From assembly GCA_034925865.1 (NCBI GenBank), contig JAYFRN010000005.1, forward strand, positions 69,964 through 133,963: 64,000 nucleotides of DNA, in the 5' to 3' direction. Source of the stretch: Oscillospiraceae bacterium (GTDB lineage Bacteria; Bacillota; Clostridia; Oscillospirales; SIG627). A program made the position numbers and the translations under genes. This document shows positions 34,281-44,024 of the stretch, piece after piece; position 1 is the stretch's first letter; the number at the start of each line of letters is the position of its first letter. The notes beneath the pieces are model-generated. The model saw nothing but the letters and a program-made list of their open reading frames with translations. It made no database searches and was not told the origin of the DNA.

Positions 34281-36716
34281 TCAATCCTTTACAAACCGTT
34301 TCTTTGCGGAAAATATCAATATCACGCAGATGGTGAGCGCGGCGGCGGCAAAAACGCAGATATAGCCAAAATCGCCCAATATATCAAGCTTTGCCGAGAA
34401 AACCGACATCTCAGTAACTCCCATAAAGGAGCTATAATCTATATATTTGAAAATACCAAGTCCGAAATTCAATATCAAAGCAGGGAACAGACATACCGCG
34501 GTTACTGCGGTAAGTGCGGGAATGATTTTTCTCGTAAGCGCAGAAACGCAGACAATCGCCAAAGAAAGGACGGTATACGCAAATAATTTGAATGCAAAAA
34601 AGACTGCCAGATACCTGTATATTGAAATATCATAATTAAAACTATCAAAAATTCTTAAGGAAATGAGCGGAGCGTTCCCAGCCGGTATTGACATTCGCGA
34701 AAACGCAAATGCGGTGTCGATCGCACAGTATATTAGGGCAAGTATGAATCCCGATATTCCGGCGGCTATAAGCTTGGCTCGGAATGTATTATTCCGACCA
34801 TTTTTTGTCGCGTGCATTATCTGAGCGAAACCGCCGACACTCCCTTTGCCGGACGACGCATTATATTCATCCGCAAAGCTTCCAGCAAGCAAAACACACA
34901 ACAGAGCAAAAAGAACAATATCAAATCCCTGTGAAAAGAATTTATTCCAATCAGAATCATATAAAATCCATCCGGTTATTCCCGTATTTTCTTTCTCCTT
35001 CGATAGATACTTTTCATATTCTTCTACGCTTTCAAAAACATTGTTTTTAATGCAAGCATCGTTATACTCTTTCCTGTAAGCATCATAATCATTGAAAGAT
35101 ACTTTACCGGCTTCAAAACCACTTATCATTTTATCGTTGTTTTCAATAATGCCGCCGATGCGTGCGCGTTCATTTGTTATCATTGCATGGTTTTTATCAG
35201 ACAAGACACCTTCGAATGAACTCATATAATCCTTATATATCGCATTATTGTATCCTGTTACCGGTGAAAGCGAAATATATGAAATATATATTTTTACAAT
35301 TATGAATAATATAAGCACTATCAGCCTGCGATTGTTAAATACTGCTTTATAAAGCTCCGCTGATATAAGTGAAAGCGAGTAGCTTCTTGGCCTACAGCTC
35401 TCATGTGATTTTAGATTCTTTCTTTTTACAGATTCTTTTACACCGGAAAATGCTTTTTGAAATCCGAGTAATCCGTTTTCAATCGCTACCGGTCTGTCGG
35501 AATAACATTTCACGCATATAGCGGACGAAGTAATAATAATCAGCATCATAAACACAAGCGATGATATTATATAATTCATGCCGAAACCAAAAAAGTTAAA
35601 ATTACCATATTGTTCTGTAACCGGAACTACAGTTGAAAGAGAAAACAGATTTAGCAGGTGCAGAGGAGATGAGTAATTTAGAAATTTCATTATATAAAGT
35701 GCAAAATTCAATCCAAACAAACCGAGTGAAGCGGCATAATAAACTGTATAGCTTTTTGTAAACGCGGATATTATTAATATAAGTAATGAAAACGCGATAT
35801 ATGACAGCGTTTTTATACATAAAAATATTGCAATATATCCTGCGATCGAAGTATTTAACGGCATAAGCATAAAGCCGTCAACCGATTGAACAGCATTGAA
35901 AATATCAGAATAACCGATAACCGCTCCAAAAATTATAAAGCTTGATGCAGTAAATATTAGAACAATTAAAAACACACATACCGCAAGCGCGTAAAGCTTT
36001 GCCGCCGCTGTTTTACCTCGCCCGTACTTCGATGATTTTAAAATAAAAATAAAACCGTTGTTTTTTTCACCGATAAAGAAAGCACCGCAAAGCGCAATAA
36101 TTGAGAAGAAAATAAAGATATTTACCTCATAGTACTTAAAGAAATTCTTATATCCGTGATTATACTCAAATCCGATACGTGTTTTTTCGGCAATATCAGA
36201 ATAAATCTGAGCTGTATTTTGCTGATATCGGCAAATGAAGCTGTCAGGAGATATTCCGTTCGTGATAAACTCATCGCGGTCAGACAGAGCATCATCGCTT
36301 AGCTTTTTAAGCTGAGATTTAAATGTTAACACATAATCACGATCCGCGAGGCAAATATTCATCAGCATGAGGTCATCCATGTTTTTGTTTATCCCGCGCA
36401 TTTCCAAAGGGTAATATTTGCTTGGCAGCACAGGCGGTTCGTAATCAAGAATCCCGTTATGCGTAGCTTCAAAAATAAGCCGAGCTTGTTCATCGCTTAA
36501 TTCTTGAAGCGAATCACGATACTTCGAAAACGCGTCTTTATCCTTGATATAATCCGCGTATATTTGCGCCATAATGTCGGCAGGTGGATTATAGATTTCC
36601 GCCTTCTCAGCGACATAAAGACATAGCGCCGCGTTCGCGATGAAAAGAACGGCAATTATTATCCATATGTAATGAAATCCGAGAAGCTTTTTGATTTCGT
36701 AACCCAACAGTTTCAT
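34281..36716 (-). CDS. ABC-2 type permease, double-length
   Basis: An 811-aa membrane protein made of two similar halves. Each starts with a membrane-anchor helix (FHYIWIIIAVLFIANAALCL; NNRRLIVLILFIIVKIYISY), has a soluble extracytoplasmic loop, then five to six helices. Such fused ABC-2 permeases supply both membrane halves in one chain. It sits 16 nt after the frameshifted lipoprotein gene, so lipoproteins, permease and ATPase form one operon. Confidence 0.85.
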   Translation of the reverse strand: MKLLGYEIKKLLGFHYIWIIIAVLFIANAALCLYVAEKAEIYNPPADIMAQIYADYIKDKDAFSKYRDSLQELSDEQARLIFEATHNGILDYEPPVLPSKYYPLEMRGINKNMDDLMLMNICLADRDYVLTFKSQLKKLSDDALSDRDEFITNGISPDSFICRYQQNTAQIYSDIAEKTRIGFEYNHGYKNFFKYYEVNIFIFFSIIALCGAFFIGEKNNGFIFILKSSKYGRGKTAAAKLYALAVCVFLIVLIFTASSFIIFGAVIGYSDIFNAVQSVDGFMLMPLNTSIAGYIAIFLCIKTLSYIAFSLLILIISAFTKSYTVYYAASLGLFGLNFALYIMKFLNYSSPLHLLNLFSLSTVVPVTEQYGNFNFFGFGMNYIISSLVFMMLIIITSSAICVKCYSDRPVAIENGLLGFQKAFSGVKESVKRKNLKSHESCRPRSYSLSLISAELYKAVFNNRRLIVLILFIIVKIYISYISLSPVTGYNNAIYKDYMSSFEGVLSDKNHAMITNERARIGGIIENNDKMISGFEAGKVSFNDYDAYRKEYNDACIKNNVFESVEEYEKYLSKEKENTGITGWILYDSDWNKFFSQGFDIVLFALLCVLLAGSFADEYNASSGKGSVGGFAQIMHATKNGRNNTFRAKLIAAGISGFILALIYCAIDTAFAFSRMSIPAGNAPLISLRIFDSFNYDISIYRYLAVFFAFKLFAYTVLSLAIVCVSALTRKIIPALTAVTAVCLFPALILNFGLGIFKYIDYSSFMGVTEMSVFSAKLDILGDFGYICVFAAAALTICVILIFSAKKRFVKD

Positions 36717-36732
36717 GTTTTATTCCTCCGAA

Positions 36733-37973
36733 TCATTTATTTTCTATATACCACCATTCTTTATTGTGTATATCAAGGCAGATAAGTTTATGGATATCAA
36801 GAAGCTTCGTGTTTTCTCTATCAAAAATAATCGTACCTCCGAATATATAATTGTTTTCGACGATCATTTGCGAAAAATAAACAGTGTTGCTTTTAAATAC
36901 GAGTTCTTTATTTTCTCCATTATGATCGCATCTGAAAATTTCGCCTGACAAATGAATAATTATTGGTGTCTTCTCTCCTGTTTGTTCATCAATACGAAAT
37001 GCGCCGGTTTCTTCATTCGAATAAGGCTGATAATAAACATAATTGTTTGTTAAATAGTATTCGGAGAGATTTTCAGTCAAAAGCATGTTTTCTTTTGTTT
37101 TAATATTAATTTTATAAAGCTTCCTGCCGTTGAATATTAAATTTTCGCCACTCTGCGGAACTACAATATAAAATAACTCATCATCACCGTAAAGCTTTAA
37201 ATCACATACTGTTTCTCTTCCTTCTTTTATTATTTCAACTCCATTATTCATTTCTAAATCAGTATAATATACTTTGTTTGTATTTGTACAGAAAAATAGT
37301 TTATCTTTACTTACCAATGCTAATTGATCATCACATTTACCGAGATTTTCTGTCTTGAGATCAGATTTGCGTATTCTAATCAAAAACGCTCGTAGTCGCT
37401 ATCGTAATTTTTCTCGTCTCCGCCTTCTTTAAGCAGCATATCTAAAACAAAATAATACTCATCAGATTCGTAAAATACAGTTGCTAATTCTGTTGTATAT
37501 ATCTGACGCAAGCTGTTCGTATTCGTATCATATGTGTAAAATATGCGTCTGAAGCTGTAGTTAACTGTCGGATCTCTCATGGAAATTCCTATAATTCCAT
37601 CATGTGCAAAACTTATTGGAGATTGCATATAGTATAGCGGGCATTTTTCAGAATCATGTGTGCAAACCGGATCTGCACAGGCATTTTTCATTGTTCGTGT
37701 TTTAATGTCATATCTCATTAATTTTCCGTCATTTTGGTTCACCCATTGTGTATATACATAATTCTTGTCTGCAATAGCCCAGGGTGACATCGACAGTTGT
37801 ACTACCCCTGTGCTTGAATCTCCGTTATCAAAATACTTAAATTTACCGGATGTATTTTGTGATCCGGTTTTGCTTTCTTCTTCGGTAAGATACGGCGTTT
37901 GGGGAGTACAGGAAAAGAGAAGAAGGGAGAGGGTTATAATTGAGGTGATTTTAACGAAAGTTTTTGTTTTCAT
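36733..37973 (-). pseudogene. Cys-motif lipoprotein, frameshifted copy of the gene at 37983
   Basis: Two overlapping frames (37973-37380, 37383-36733) together give a protein collinear with the 408-aa upstream paralogue, including lipobox LLLFSC, TPQTPYLTEEESKTGSQNTS and the four-Cys motif NACADPVCTHDSEKCPLYY. The break is at a T5 run (37382-37386): one more T would read YERFLIRIRKSDL through. It is a one-base deletion, either genuine (phase-variable) or a sequencing error; otherwise the gene looks intact. Confidence 0.75.
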
Positions 37974-37982
37974 TATAGCTCC

Positions 37983-39209
37983 TTATTCTTTTATATACCA
38001 CCATTCTTTATTGTGTATATCAAGGCAAGCAATATCCAATATTTTATCAGTAAACTTTTCGTTTTTTCTGTCGATAATATATGTCCAGGCAAATATATAA
38101 TTACCTTCTATAAGCATATGCCCCAAATAATTATCATTATTACTATAAATTAGTATCTTTTCATCTCCATTATGGTCGCATCTGAATATTTCGCCGGTCA
38201 AATGAATTATGACTGGTATTTTTTCCACCGTTTCTTCATCAATACGAAATGCTCCGGTTTCCTCGTTTGTATATGGTTCATAATAAATGTAATTACTTGT
38301 TAAAGTGTATTCACTGAGCTTTTCGGCAATAAGAGAATTATATTTTGTTATTATATTTATCTTATTTAATGTTGAGCCATAATAAACACCATTTTCATCT
38401 CGCATAGTGGCAGAATAATACAGATCGTCACCGTATAAACTCATCTGGCCTATTGACACCGTACTTGGCGGCACCAATTCGACTTCATTTTTCATATCAA
38501 TATCTGTATAATATATTCTGTTTGTGCTTGTATAAAAGAATATCTTATCTTTATCAGCAAAAGCAACAATGTCATTACACTCGCCGAGATTAATTGATTG
38601 CAAATCCCTTTTTCTTACACGGATCAGATTATTCTTATAATCTTCTTTGTTATTGTAGTCCCCTCCTTTTTTTAATAATTTATCTGCAAAATAATAATAA
38701 TCATCGGATTCGTACATACTAGATCCGACGCTTGCATTGTATATTTGACACAATTTGTTATTTATTGTATTATATGTGCAATAATTCGTTACTGATTGCA
38801 ATCCAAAACCTTCCGTCTTTCCAATTCCGATTATTCCATTACTCGCAAATTTTATTGAGCCTCCTATCCAATAAAGCGGACATTTTTCTGAGTCATGTGT
38901 GCAGACAGGATCTGCACAGGCATTCTTTATAGTTCCTGTTCTTATATCGTATCTCATACAATTCCCGCTATATACTGTGTTTAGTGTGGTGTATAAGAAA
39001 TTATCATCGACAACACCTATAGGAGAGAAATTTCCTTTTACCCCTTTACTTGTGTCGCCATTGTCATAATACTCAAATTTACCGGATGTATTTTGTGATC
39101 CGGTTTTGCTTTCTTCTTCGGAAAGATACGGCGTTTGGGGAGTACAGGAAAAGAGAAGAAGGGAGAGAATTAAAAGCGATGTGATTTTAGTTAAGGTTTT
39201 TGTTTTCAT
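37983..39209 (-). CDS. Secreted lipoprotein with four-Cys motif, beta-propeller-like
   Basis: A 408-aa lipoprotein with signal peptide and lipobox (LILSLLLFSCTPQTP), a Ser/Thr-rich linker and then repeated beta blades (FFYTSTNRIYYTDIDMKNEV, YGDDLYYSATMRDENGVYYG, TLNKINIITKYNSLIAEKLS). The motif NACADPVCTHDSEKCPLY (about residue 90) carries four Cys and a His. Similar C-DP-C-H-CP motifs recur in many lipoproteins of gut Clostridia, with unknown role. It is 9 nt upstream of its frameshifted paralogue, in operon with an ABC-2 exporter. The 353-nt gap upstream (39210-39562) shows nothing recognisable. Confidence 0.7.
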   Translation of the reverse strand: MKTKTLTKITSLLILSLLLFSCTPQTPYLSEEESKTGSQNTSGKFEYYDNGDTSKGVKGNFSPIGVVDDNFLYTTLNTVYSGNCMRYDIRTGTIKNACADPVCTHDSEKCPLYWIGGSIKFASNGIIGIGKTEGFGLQSVTNYCTYNTINNKLCQIYNASVGSSMYESDDYYYFADKLLKKGGDYNNKEDYKNNLIRVRKRDLQSINLGECNDIVAFADKDKIFFYTSTNRIYYTDIDMKNEVELVPPSTVSIGQMSLYGDDLYYSATMRDENGVYYGSTLNKINIITKYNSLIAEKLSEYTLTSNYIYYEPYTNEETGAFRIDEETVEKIPVIIHLTGEIFRCDHNGDEKILIYSNNDNYLGHMLIEGNYIFAWTYIIDRKNEKFTDKILDIACLDIHNKEWWYIKE

Positions 39210-39562
39210 GATAGCTCCTTTAATGGTTAAGCAGCTTTGTAATGTAATTGCTTATAATTCACAAAGCTGCATTAATCAATGGTAATATTATGCAATTATC
39301 ATATTACTATAAAACTGAAATATACAAATCATCAATATACTCCCGGTTATTACCATATTTATTGCATGTCATCAATGATATTATAAATACAATTAAATAT
39401 ATTCCCAAAAGAGTTATTACTCATCCGGGCGAAATGGGAATCTGAGTTCATTAGCGGTACTTGCTGTTCCTCAATGTTGGTATCTTTTTATGCCGGGGCA
39501 CTGTAGGATACCTTCTTAAATAGATTCACAACAAAATTATAATTGATAAATATATATAATAA

Positions 39563-40114
39563 TTATTTCCAAAGAAAATAAAAGGCATTGTTTTTAGCTA
39601 TTGCTTCTTTTACAATATCAAAATAATTTCCAACATATCTTGATGTATATATACATATAAATGAACTGTTGTCGATCTTAGGATATAAATACAAGATAGT
39701 CGAATTTATTTGATCATATTCTGTAGCTTTAACCGGCCAAATATGCTCTCCGTTAACTATAATAAAGGGATATCTGGAATTCGGCGTTAGTGCTATCTCC
39801 TTATTTCCATTCGTCCAATCTTCATTAATACTTTTAAACTCTAAGTTGTCAAAATTATAATTGTCCGTTTTTATTACAATTAATGCAGACGGATTTCTTG
39901 TATCAGAAAACAATTGTAAAGAAACAATTTCTGTGTTATCAGGTAGAAATATATTTAATTGCAGTTCTTTTATAATTTTATTTTTTTGATTATCTGATAA
40001 ATTATAAATAATTGGCGCTTTATTCACTTCGTTTACTAATGTCATATAACTTATTAGGGAATAGGAAACAACAAGTAAAACAATAATCAATATTGTTATC
40101 ATTATCTTTTTCAC
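39563..40114 (-). CDS. Membrane-anchored hypothetical protein
   Basis: A 183-aa protein: N-terminal anchor MKKIMITILIIVLLVVSYSL, then an extracytoplasmic domain (IIKELQLNIFLPDNTEIVSL, YVGNYFDIVKEAIAKNNAFY) that I do not recognise. Start GTG 40114 follows AAGGAGGT by 6 nt; the longer frame to 40174 runs through a stable hairpin. It is the last gene downstream of the ECF-controlled secreted protein and is probably co-transcribed with it. Confidence 0.65.
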   Translation of the reverse strand: MKKIMITILIIVLLVVSYSLISYMTLVNEVNKAPIIYNLSDNQKNKIIKELQLNIFLPDNTEIVSLQLFSDTRNPSALIVIKTDNYNFDNLEFKSINEDWTNGNKEIALTPNSRYPFIIVNGEHIWPVKATEYDQINSTILYLYPKIDNSSFICIYTSRYVGNYFDIVKEAIAKNNAFYFLWK

Positions 40115-40140
40115 AATCACACCTCCTTGATACGAATAAC

Positions 40141-40176
40141 ACGTGAGGAATAGACTCATTCCACTATTCCTCACGT
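40141..40176. other. Stable intergenic hairpin
   Basis: ACGTGAGGAATAG-N10-CTATTCCTCACGT, a perfect 13-bp stem. On the minus strand no T-run follows, so it is more likely an mRNA-processing or stability element between two operon genes than a full terminator. Confidence 0.55.
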
Positions 40177-40185
40177 TGCTTTTAC

Positions 40186-41639
40186 TTATATGTCACTGAT
40201 TTTATTTGCACCTGTCCCTAATCGCTGCCCTTTTGACCATGTTATTGTAATCGTGTTTGTGCCAGATATCTCATAATTTTTCCCTAGTCCACCGTGATGA
40301 AGCTCCCACATATCTTTTGGCGAAACCGGTAAATTACCCATGCTGGTCATTAAAGGATTCCAATCGTAATAATCATGTAATGAATAAATGATCGTAGCGT
40401 TATAAGTATTAGTACCGGTGACAGAAACAGTACACTTAATACCTGTTGTATATGATCCTATAGATCTCCCCCAGTCTGTACTTTCAGATATGCCATGGCC
40501 TATCTCACTGGTCGTATAGAACACAGTATTTAGCCCCGGTCTTGCCAATGCTTCGGAAGCAGCCAAGGTGGCGTTAATCTCATTTGTTTTAAACTCATTT
40601 GCTGTTGACCAACTGAAGTAATATTTTGATTCTTGAAATGCCGGCCATTTATCGAATAGTCTAACAGAGTCATCAATCGCAGCAGTCCTGTCAGGCCATA
40701 TCGGTGTCGATGATACCAAAGTGGAAAATGTAACTTGGTTTGAATTTATTGAGGTTGTATACATAGTGTTATAAACATTTATGGTACACGACGCAATAAT
40801 TCCAGTTACTTTATGAGTTATTGTGTATGTAGCTGTACCACCATTTACGCCTGTAATAAGATTATTATTTACGGTAAATATTTCATGATCATTTGATGAA
40901 TGATTCCAATAATTAGAACCAACACAATTCGCATTACTTGGTGTCACTATTGGGTACATATATCGACTTTGATTTACAGCTAAAGGTTCTGCACTTAAAT
41001 TCGCTAATGTAGCAGGAACAAACCAACTACAATCAATAAATCCAATTGACGAATACGAATTTGTATTGACTAACGTATTTAACCCACTTAATTTATACCC
41101 TGTAATATTGGTGTTTGTTGAAGCTGACATCAAACCATTCCCATTAGGACCACCAATATACATCTGCCAATGTTGATTACTGTCTACGCCTGAATTATTC
41201 AGACTATTCAATGAAACAACGCGAGTTGTAGGATTAGCGGTTAAATAGAGATTGGTGTTATTTACAGATTGAATTAAATATTTGTTATCACTACCTGTAA
41301 CTAATATAAAATTCCATCTTCTTAAATTGTTTGCAATGTTATGATTGGTTAACACAAATCTTGAATAATCCAAAGAATAACTGAGATTTGTTAACATATC
41401 ACCATTCGACAGATATGTAATATAATAAGAGGTAGTTGACCTTGTGGCTAAAGAAACGTGAACACCTTCCGTTATTTTATTTAAACTTCTTTCTGAGTTG
41501 AATTCGCCTGCTAATTCTCCGGGCGTATAAGAATGCTTTGCGAGAGTTGTGGAACTGGATATATTTCCAACTGCAATAACTGAAAAAGTAAGTGAAAAAA
41601 ATAAAACCAATACCATTAAAAAAACCCGATTTTTTTCAT
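40186..41639 (-). CDS. Secreted protein with ricin-like and Ig-like domains, frameshift in the signal peptide
   Basis: About 480 aa: signal peptide (MVLVLFFSLTFSVIAVG), a beta-trefoil-like region with QHW motif (DSNQHWQMYIGGPNGNGLMS), a Big_2-like block (EPLAVNQSRYMYPIVTPSNA, VNNNLITGVNGGTATYTITH) and a C-terminal domain with IIYSLHDYYDWNPLM and WELHHGGLGKNYEISGTNTI. GGAG 7 nt before ATG 41639 starts MKKIGFF, but the T7 run (41618-41624) puts it out of frame; eight T would give MKKIGFFLMVLVLFF, matching the signal peptide of the gene at 42649. The alternative in-frame start ATG 41745 adds 40 atypical residues. ECF-type promoters lie upstream. Confidence 0.7.
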
Positions 41640-41679
41640 TGTAATACTCCTTAATTTTGATTTCTTTCTTGTTTCTTTC

Positions 41680-41973
41680 GTATAACCGTATTATTATACG
41701 AGCAAGGGATATACTTGCCGGAAACTTTTTCACTATGATACACACATTGGCATCGCTCCATTTTTACGTAAATATTGGAGGTAATTAAGATCAATACAAT
41801 TTCTTATACTTGTTCTCAATTATATATACGTAAAAAACGAGTCGATAGGTGTCAAATATTTACAAAATATTTTCTAAAAATGGAAATATTTCTATTTTAT
41901 TTGAAATGCGCTCATATAAAGCGAAAAAATATTTGTTTGGTTCTCCCTTGCTCGTATAATAATACGGTTATAC
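41680..41973. repeat. 30-bp perfect inverted repeat pair
   Basis: 41680-41709 and 41944-41973 are exact reverse complements (arms start with GTATAACCGTATTATTATAC, then GAGCAAGGGA). The first arm lies in the leader of the secreted-protein gene, the second in the upstream duplicated leader, so the segment is inverted relative to its flanks in one of the two copies. CGTAT-AATA-ATACG inside can fold on itself. Confidence 0.7.
41822..41854 (-). promoter_or_regulatory. ECF-type promoter copy d, for the secreted Ig-like protein
   Basis: TGACACCTAT-N13-ACGTATATAT on the minus strand. The -10-like CGTATA lies at 41830-41825, about 186 nt before ATG 41639. Confidence 0.75.
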
Positions 41974-42065
41974 TTAATTCGCCTGAAACCTCATCATCGC
42001 TCCCTTTTTACGTAAATATTGGAGTTAATTGAGATCAGTACAGTTTTTTATACTTATTCTCAATT

Positions 42066-42098
42066 ATATATACGTAAAAAAGGAGTCGATAGGTGTCA
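42066..42098 (-). promoter_or_regulatory. ECF-type promoter copy c
   Basis: The same 33-nt element with identical spacing, about 245 nt upstream of copy d in the duplicated leader. It may add a second start for the secreted-protein gene. Confidence 0.7.
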
Positions 42099-42196
42099 GA
42101 ACTTCCAAAATATCTTCTAAAAATGGAGAATATTTTATTTTGCCAGGAATACGTTTTTAAAAAGTGAAATTATGCATCAGTAATCTTCTGATATCT

Positions 42197-42649
42197 TTAA
42201 TATGTATCATACATTGTGACCGGGATAACATCCGTTTCTCCGCCGGAGCCGTATACCGTATATGTAACCAAGGCGCGGTATTCGCCGGTTTGAGACAAAC
42301 GGAGCGAATGTGAGACAGATCCGTCATATCCGGTAAAAGTATCAGTCCAGGTATTGTTGGGTTGCCCGTTGTTTACATCAGTCCACCAGAATAAGAACTT
42401 TTTCTGTAGTTTAATTTCGATAGTGCCATTAGTTGTGATTCCCGGATATCCACAATAATAAGCATTTACCACCGCATTGTTGGTATCGACAATTAGAAAT
42501 ACAGTAATAGCATCGCTGACATTTGCCAACATGCAAATAGGAGATGATACTGCCGTACAATCAGCTCCGGCGGCAAATACCGGGGTAATTGTGCATAAGA
42601 GCAAAGTGACCACCATTAAAAGGAATCCGATTTTTCTTTTGAGTTTCAT
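42197..42649 (-). CDS. Small secreted protein of the ECF regulon
   Basis: A 150-aa exported protein with signal peptide MKLKRKIGFLLMVVTLLLC, then TITPVFAAGADC, where cleavage is expected after AFAAG-type residues (VFA-AG). The mature part is beta-rich (GTIEIKLQKKFLFWWTDVNN, DGSVSHSLRLSQTGEYRALV), resembling small Ig-like or DUF6147-type secreted proteins. Start 42649 is chosen because GGAGGAC lies 8 nt upstream; ATG 42655 is too close. It has its own ECF-type promoter copy b. Confidence 0.75.
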   Translation of the reverse strand: MKLKRKIGFLLMVVTLLLCTITPVFAAGADCTAVSSPICMLANVSDAITVFLIVDTNNAVVNAYYCGYPGITTNGTIEIKLQKKFLFWWTDVNNGQPNNTWTDTFTGYDGSVSHSLRLSQTGEYRALVTYTVYGSGGETDVIPVTMYDTY

Positions 42650-42698
42650 AAACATGTCCTCCGAAAATAAAATTTGAGAATTTTATGAGTTCTCATTT

Positions 42699-42731
42699 AT
42701 ATATACGTAAAAAACAGGTCGATAGGTGTCA
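42699..42731 (-). promoter_or_regulatory. ECF-type promoter copy b, for the small secreted protein
   Basis: TGACACCTAT-N13-ACGTATATAT on the minus strand, between the anti-sigma gene and the secreted-protein gene. The -10-like CGTATA is at 42707-42702, about 53 nt before ATG 42649. Confidence 0.8.
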
Positions 42732-42769
42732 ACTTTTGAAAAATATTTTTGAAAAAATGAAAATATTTT

Positions 42770-43456
42770 TTATTTTACCGGAGATACGCTTTCTGCAAGC
42801 GAAATAAGCTCTTCAAATTTCATCGAAGCAGGACAAATTAATGAAAATGCGTATTCTTCATTATGCCATACGATGGTTTGCAAATTGTTATTTGCATGAT
42901 ATATAGCTTCATATTTACCCACATTTATATTTTTGTATGGCGCATTTTCTGTATCTATAATATTGTTATAGTTAGCCATTATGCTTTGACAAAATTCAAA
43001 TTCATCACCTTCCGGGTTTCGATATACAGTAATTCTTATAAATTCATTTTCCTCCGTTTGTACAAGATTGAATCCATCCGGAATATATGAAAATGTATAT
43101 TTTGTTTTAATTGTCTCAGGTAGAGTATTATTTGAATCATCTTTTGAAATAGATATACCAGTATACTTCTCAAAAATCTCCATTATAAACTCAATAACGG
43201 GTTCGCGTATCGCTTTGACGCTCATAGCCGACCCGAGAATAATCGCTGTCGTAATTGCTATTAATGCGATTTTTTTACCTATTGTATTTACATACTTCCA
43301 GTATGAATGCTGCTGCGCCTTTATAAGCGCGTTTATCTTTTTCAGAAACCGTGGTGAGGGAATCCAGTTTATTTCATTTTCAGGCGGTAGAGTTTCATAA
43401 TCTCTTCTTTCAGCTTCTATAAAAGCGTTTTTCAAAGTAAATTCTGCTGTATTCAT
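42770..43456 (-). CDS. Membrane anti-sigma factor with C-terminal DUF4367
   Basis: A 228-aa protein. The cytoplasmic N-terminus of about 70 residues (SPRFLKKINALIKAQQ) would bind sigma. One membrane helix follows (KKIALIAITTAIILGSAMSV, about 64-83), then an extracytoplasmic DUF4367-like domain (YTFSYIPDGFNLVQTEENEF, NVGKYEAIYHANNNLQTIVW, MKFEELISLAES). It overlaps the sigma gene by 4 nt (ATGA), ensuring matched translation. Sigma/DUF4367 pairs are frequent in Clostridia; the signal sensed is unknown. Confidence 0.8.
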   Translation of the reverse strand: MNTAEFTLKNAFIEAERRDYETLPPENEINWIPSPRFLKKINALIKAQQHSYWKYVNTIGKKIALIAITTAIILGSAMSVKAIREPVIEFIMEIFEKYTGISISKDDSNNTLPETIKTKYTFSYIPDGFNLVQTEENEFIRITVYRNPEGDEFEFCQSIMANYNNIIDTENAPYKNINVGKYEAIYHANNNLQTIVWHNEEYAFSLICPASMKFEELISLAESVSPVK

Positions 43457-43998
43457 TTAATTCCAAGTTCCTTTCGGATTATTTCAATAAGAATTTTTTT
43501 GCCTCTTATAAGCTGTGTTTTAACAGTTGAAAGCTTGCGTCCGAGTATTCTGGCAATCTCCGGAGCCGTGCATTGTTCGACAAAATGCAGATAAAGCACG
43601 GAACGATATACATCGTCCAAGCCGCGAATTATCTCGACAATTTGTTCATAAGTTTCTTTAGAGCATAACTGATTCAATGCATTGTCAAGCTCATTATCTG
43701 CCATATCGTTGTTCGCCGGCTCAGTATAAATCTTTTTTTGCTTCCTTAGTATGTCATATGCTGCGTTTTTTGCCATGACCATAATATAACCTATTGTCTG
43801 CGATGAATCCACCTCGTTTATACGGATGATATTGCGCGCAATTGAGAAAAAGGCGTCCTGCACCGCGTCTTCGGCTTCATATGTATCATGCAGAATATTA
43901 TCAGCAATTACGATCATCTTTTTTCGGTAAGTCATATACAGACATTTGAATTTCTCCTTATCCTCGGGCGTGTCTATCATGTAAAGGTAAATCAGCAT
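43453..43998 (-). CDS. ECF sigma factor
   Basis: A 181-aa protein: region 2 (MTYRKKMIVIADNILHDTYE, AEDAVQDAFFSIARNI, TIGYIMVMAKNAAYDILRKQ) and region 4 (VYRSVLYLHFVEQCTAPEIA, RILGRKLSTVKTQLIRGKKI). AAGGAGAAG fixes the start at 43998; the longer frame to 44058 runs through the promoter. Promoter copy a lies 30 nt upstream and matches those before the secreted-protein genes, so the factor very probably activates itself and them. Confidence 0.9.
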   Translation of the reverse strand: MLIYLYMIDTPEDKEKFKCLYMTYRKKMIVIADNILHDTYEAEDAVQDAFFSIARNIIRINEVDSSQTIGYIMVMAKNAAYDILRKQKKIYTEPANNDMADNELDNALNQLCSKETYEQIVEIIRGLDDVYRSVLYLHFVEQCTAPEIARILGRKLSTVKTQLIRGKKILIEIIRKELGIK

Positions 43999-44024
43999 AC
44001 TTCTCCTTTTATACGCCTTCGTAT

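Larger units (their letters stand above)
41758..42127 (-). repeat. Duplicated promoter/leader region
   Basis: About 125 nt starting TTTTTACGTAAATATTGGAG occur at about 41758-41881 and again at about 42001-42127, highly similar, each with one ECF-type promoter. The distal copy has only a six-codon ORF (MMRFQAN) where the proximal copy leads into the secreted-protein gene, so the gene belonging to the distal copy is gone. Confidence 0.65.

Noticed and set aside
39248-39445. 65-codon frame in the gap upstream of the lipoprotein genes
   Set aside because: AT-rich run with no ribosome site or domain; the gap shows no other signal.
41775-42032. 85-codon plus-strand frame
   Set aside because: Antisense to the duplicated ECF promoters and leader; no ribosome site or coding character.
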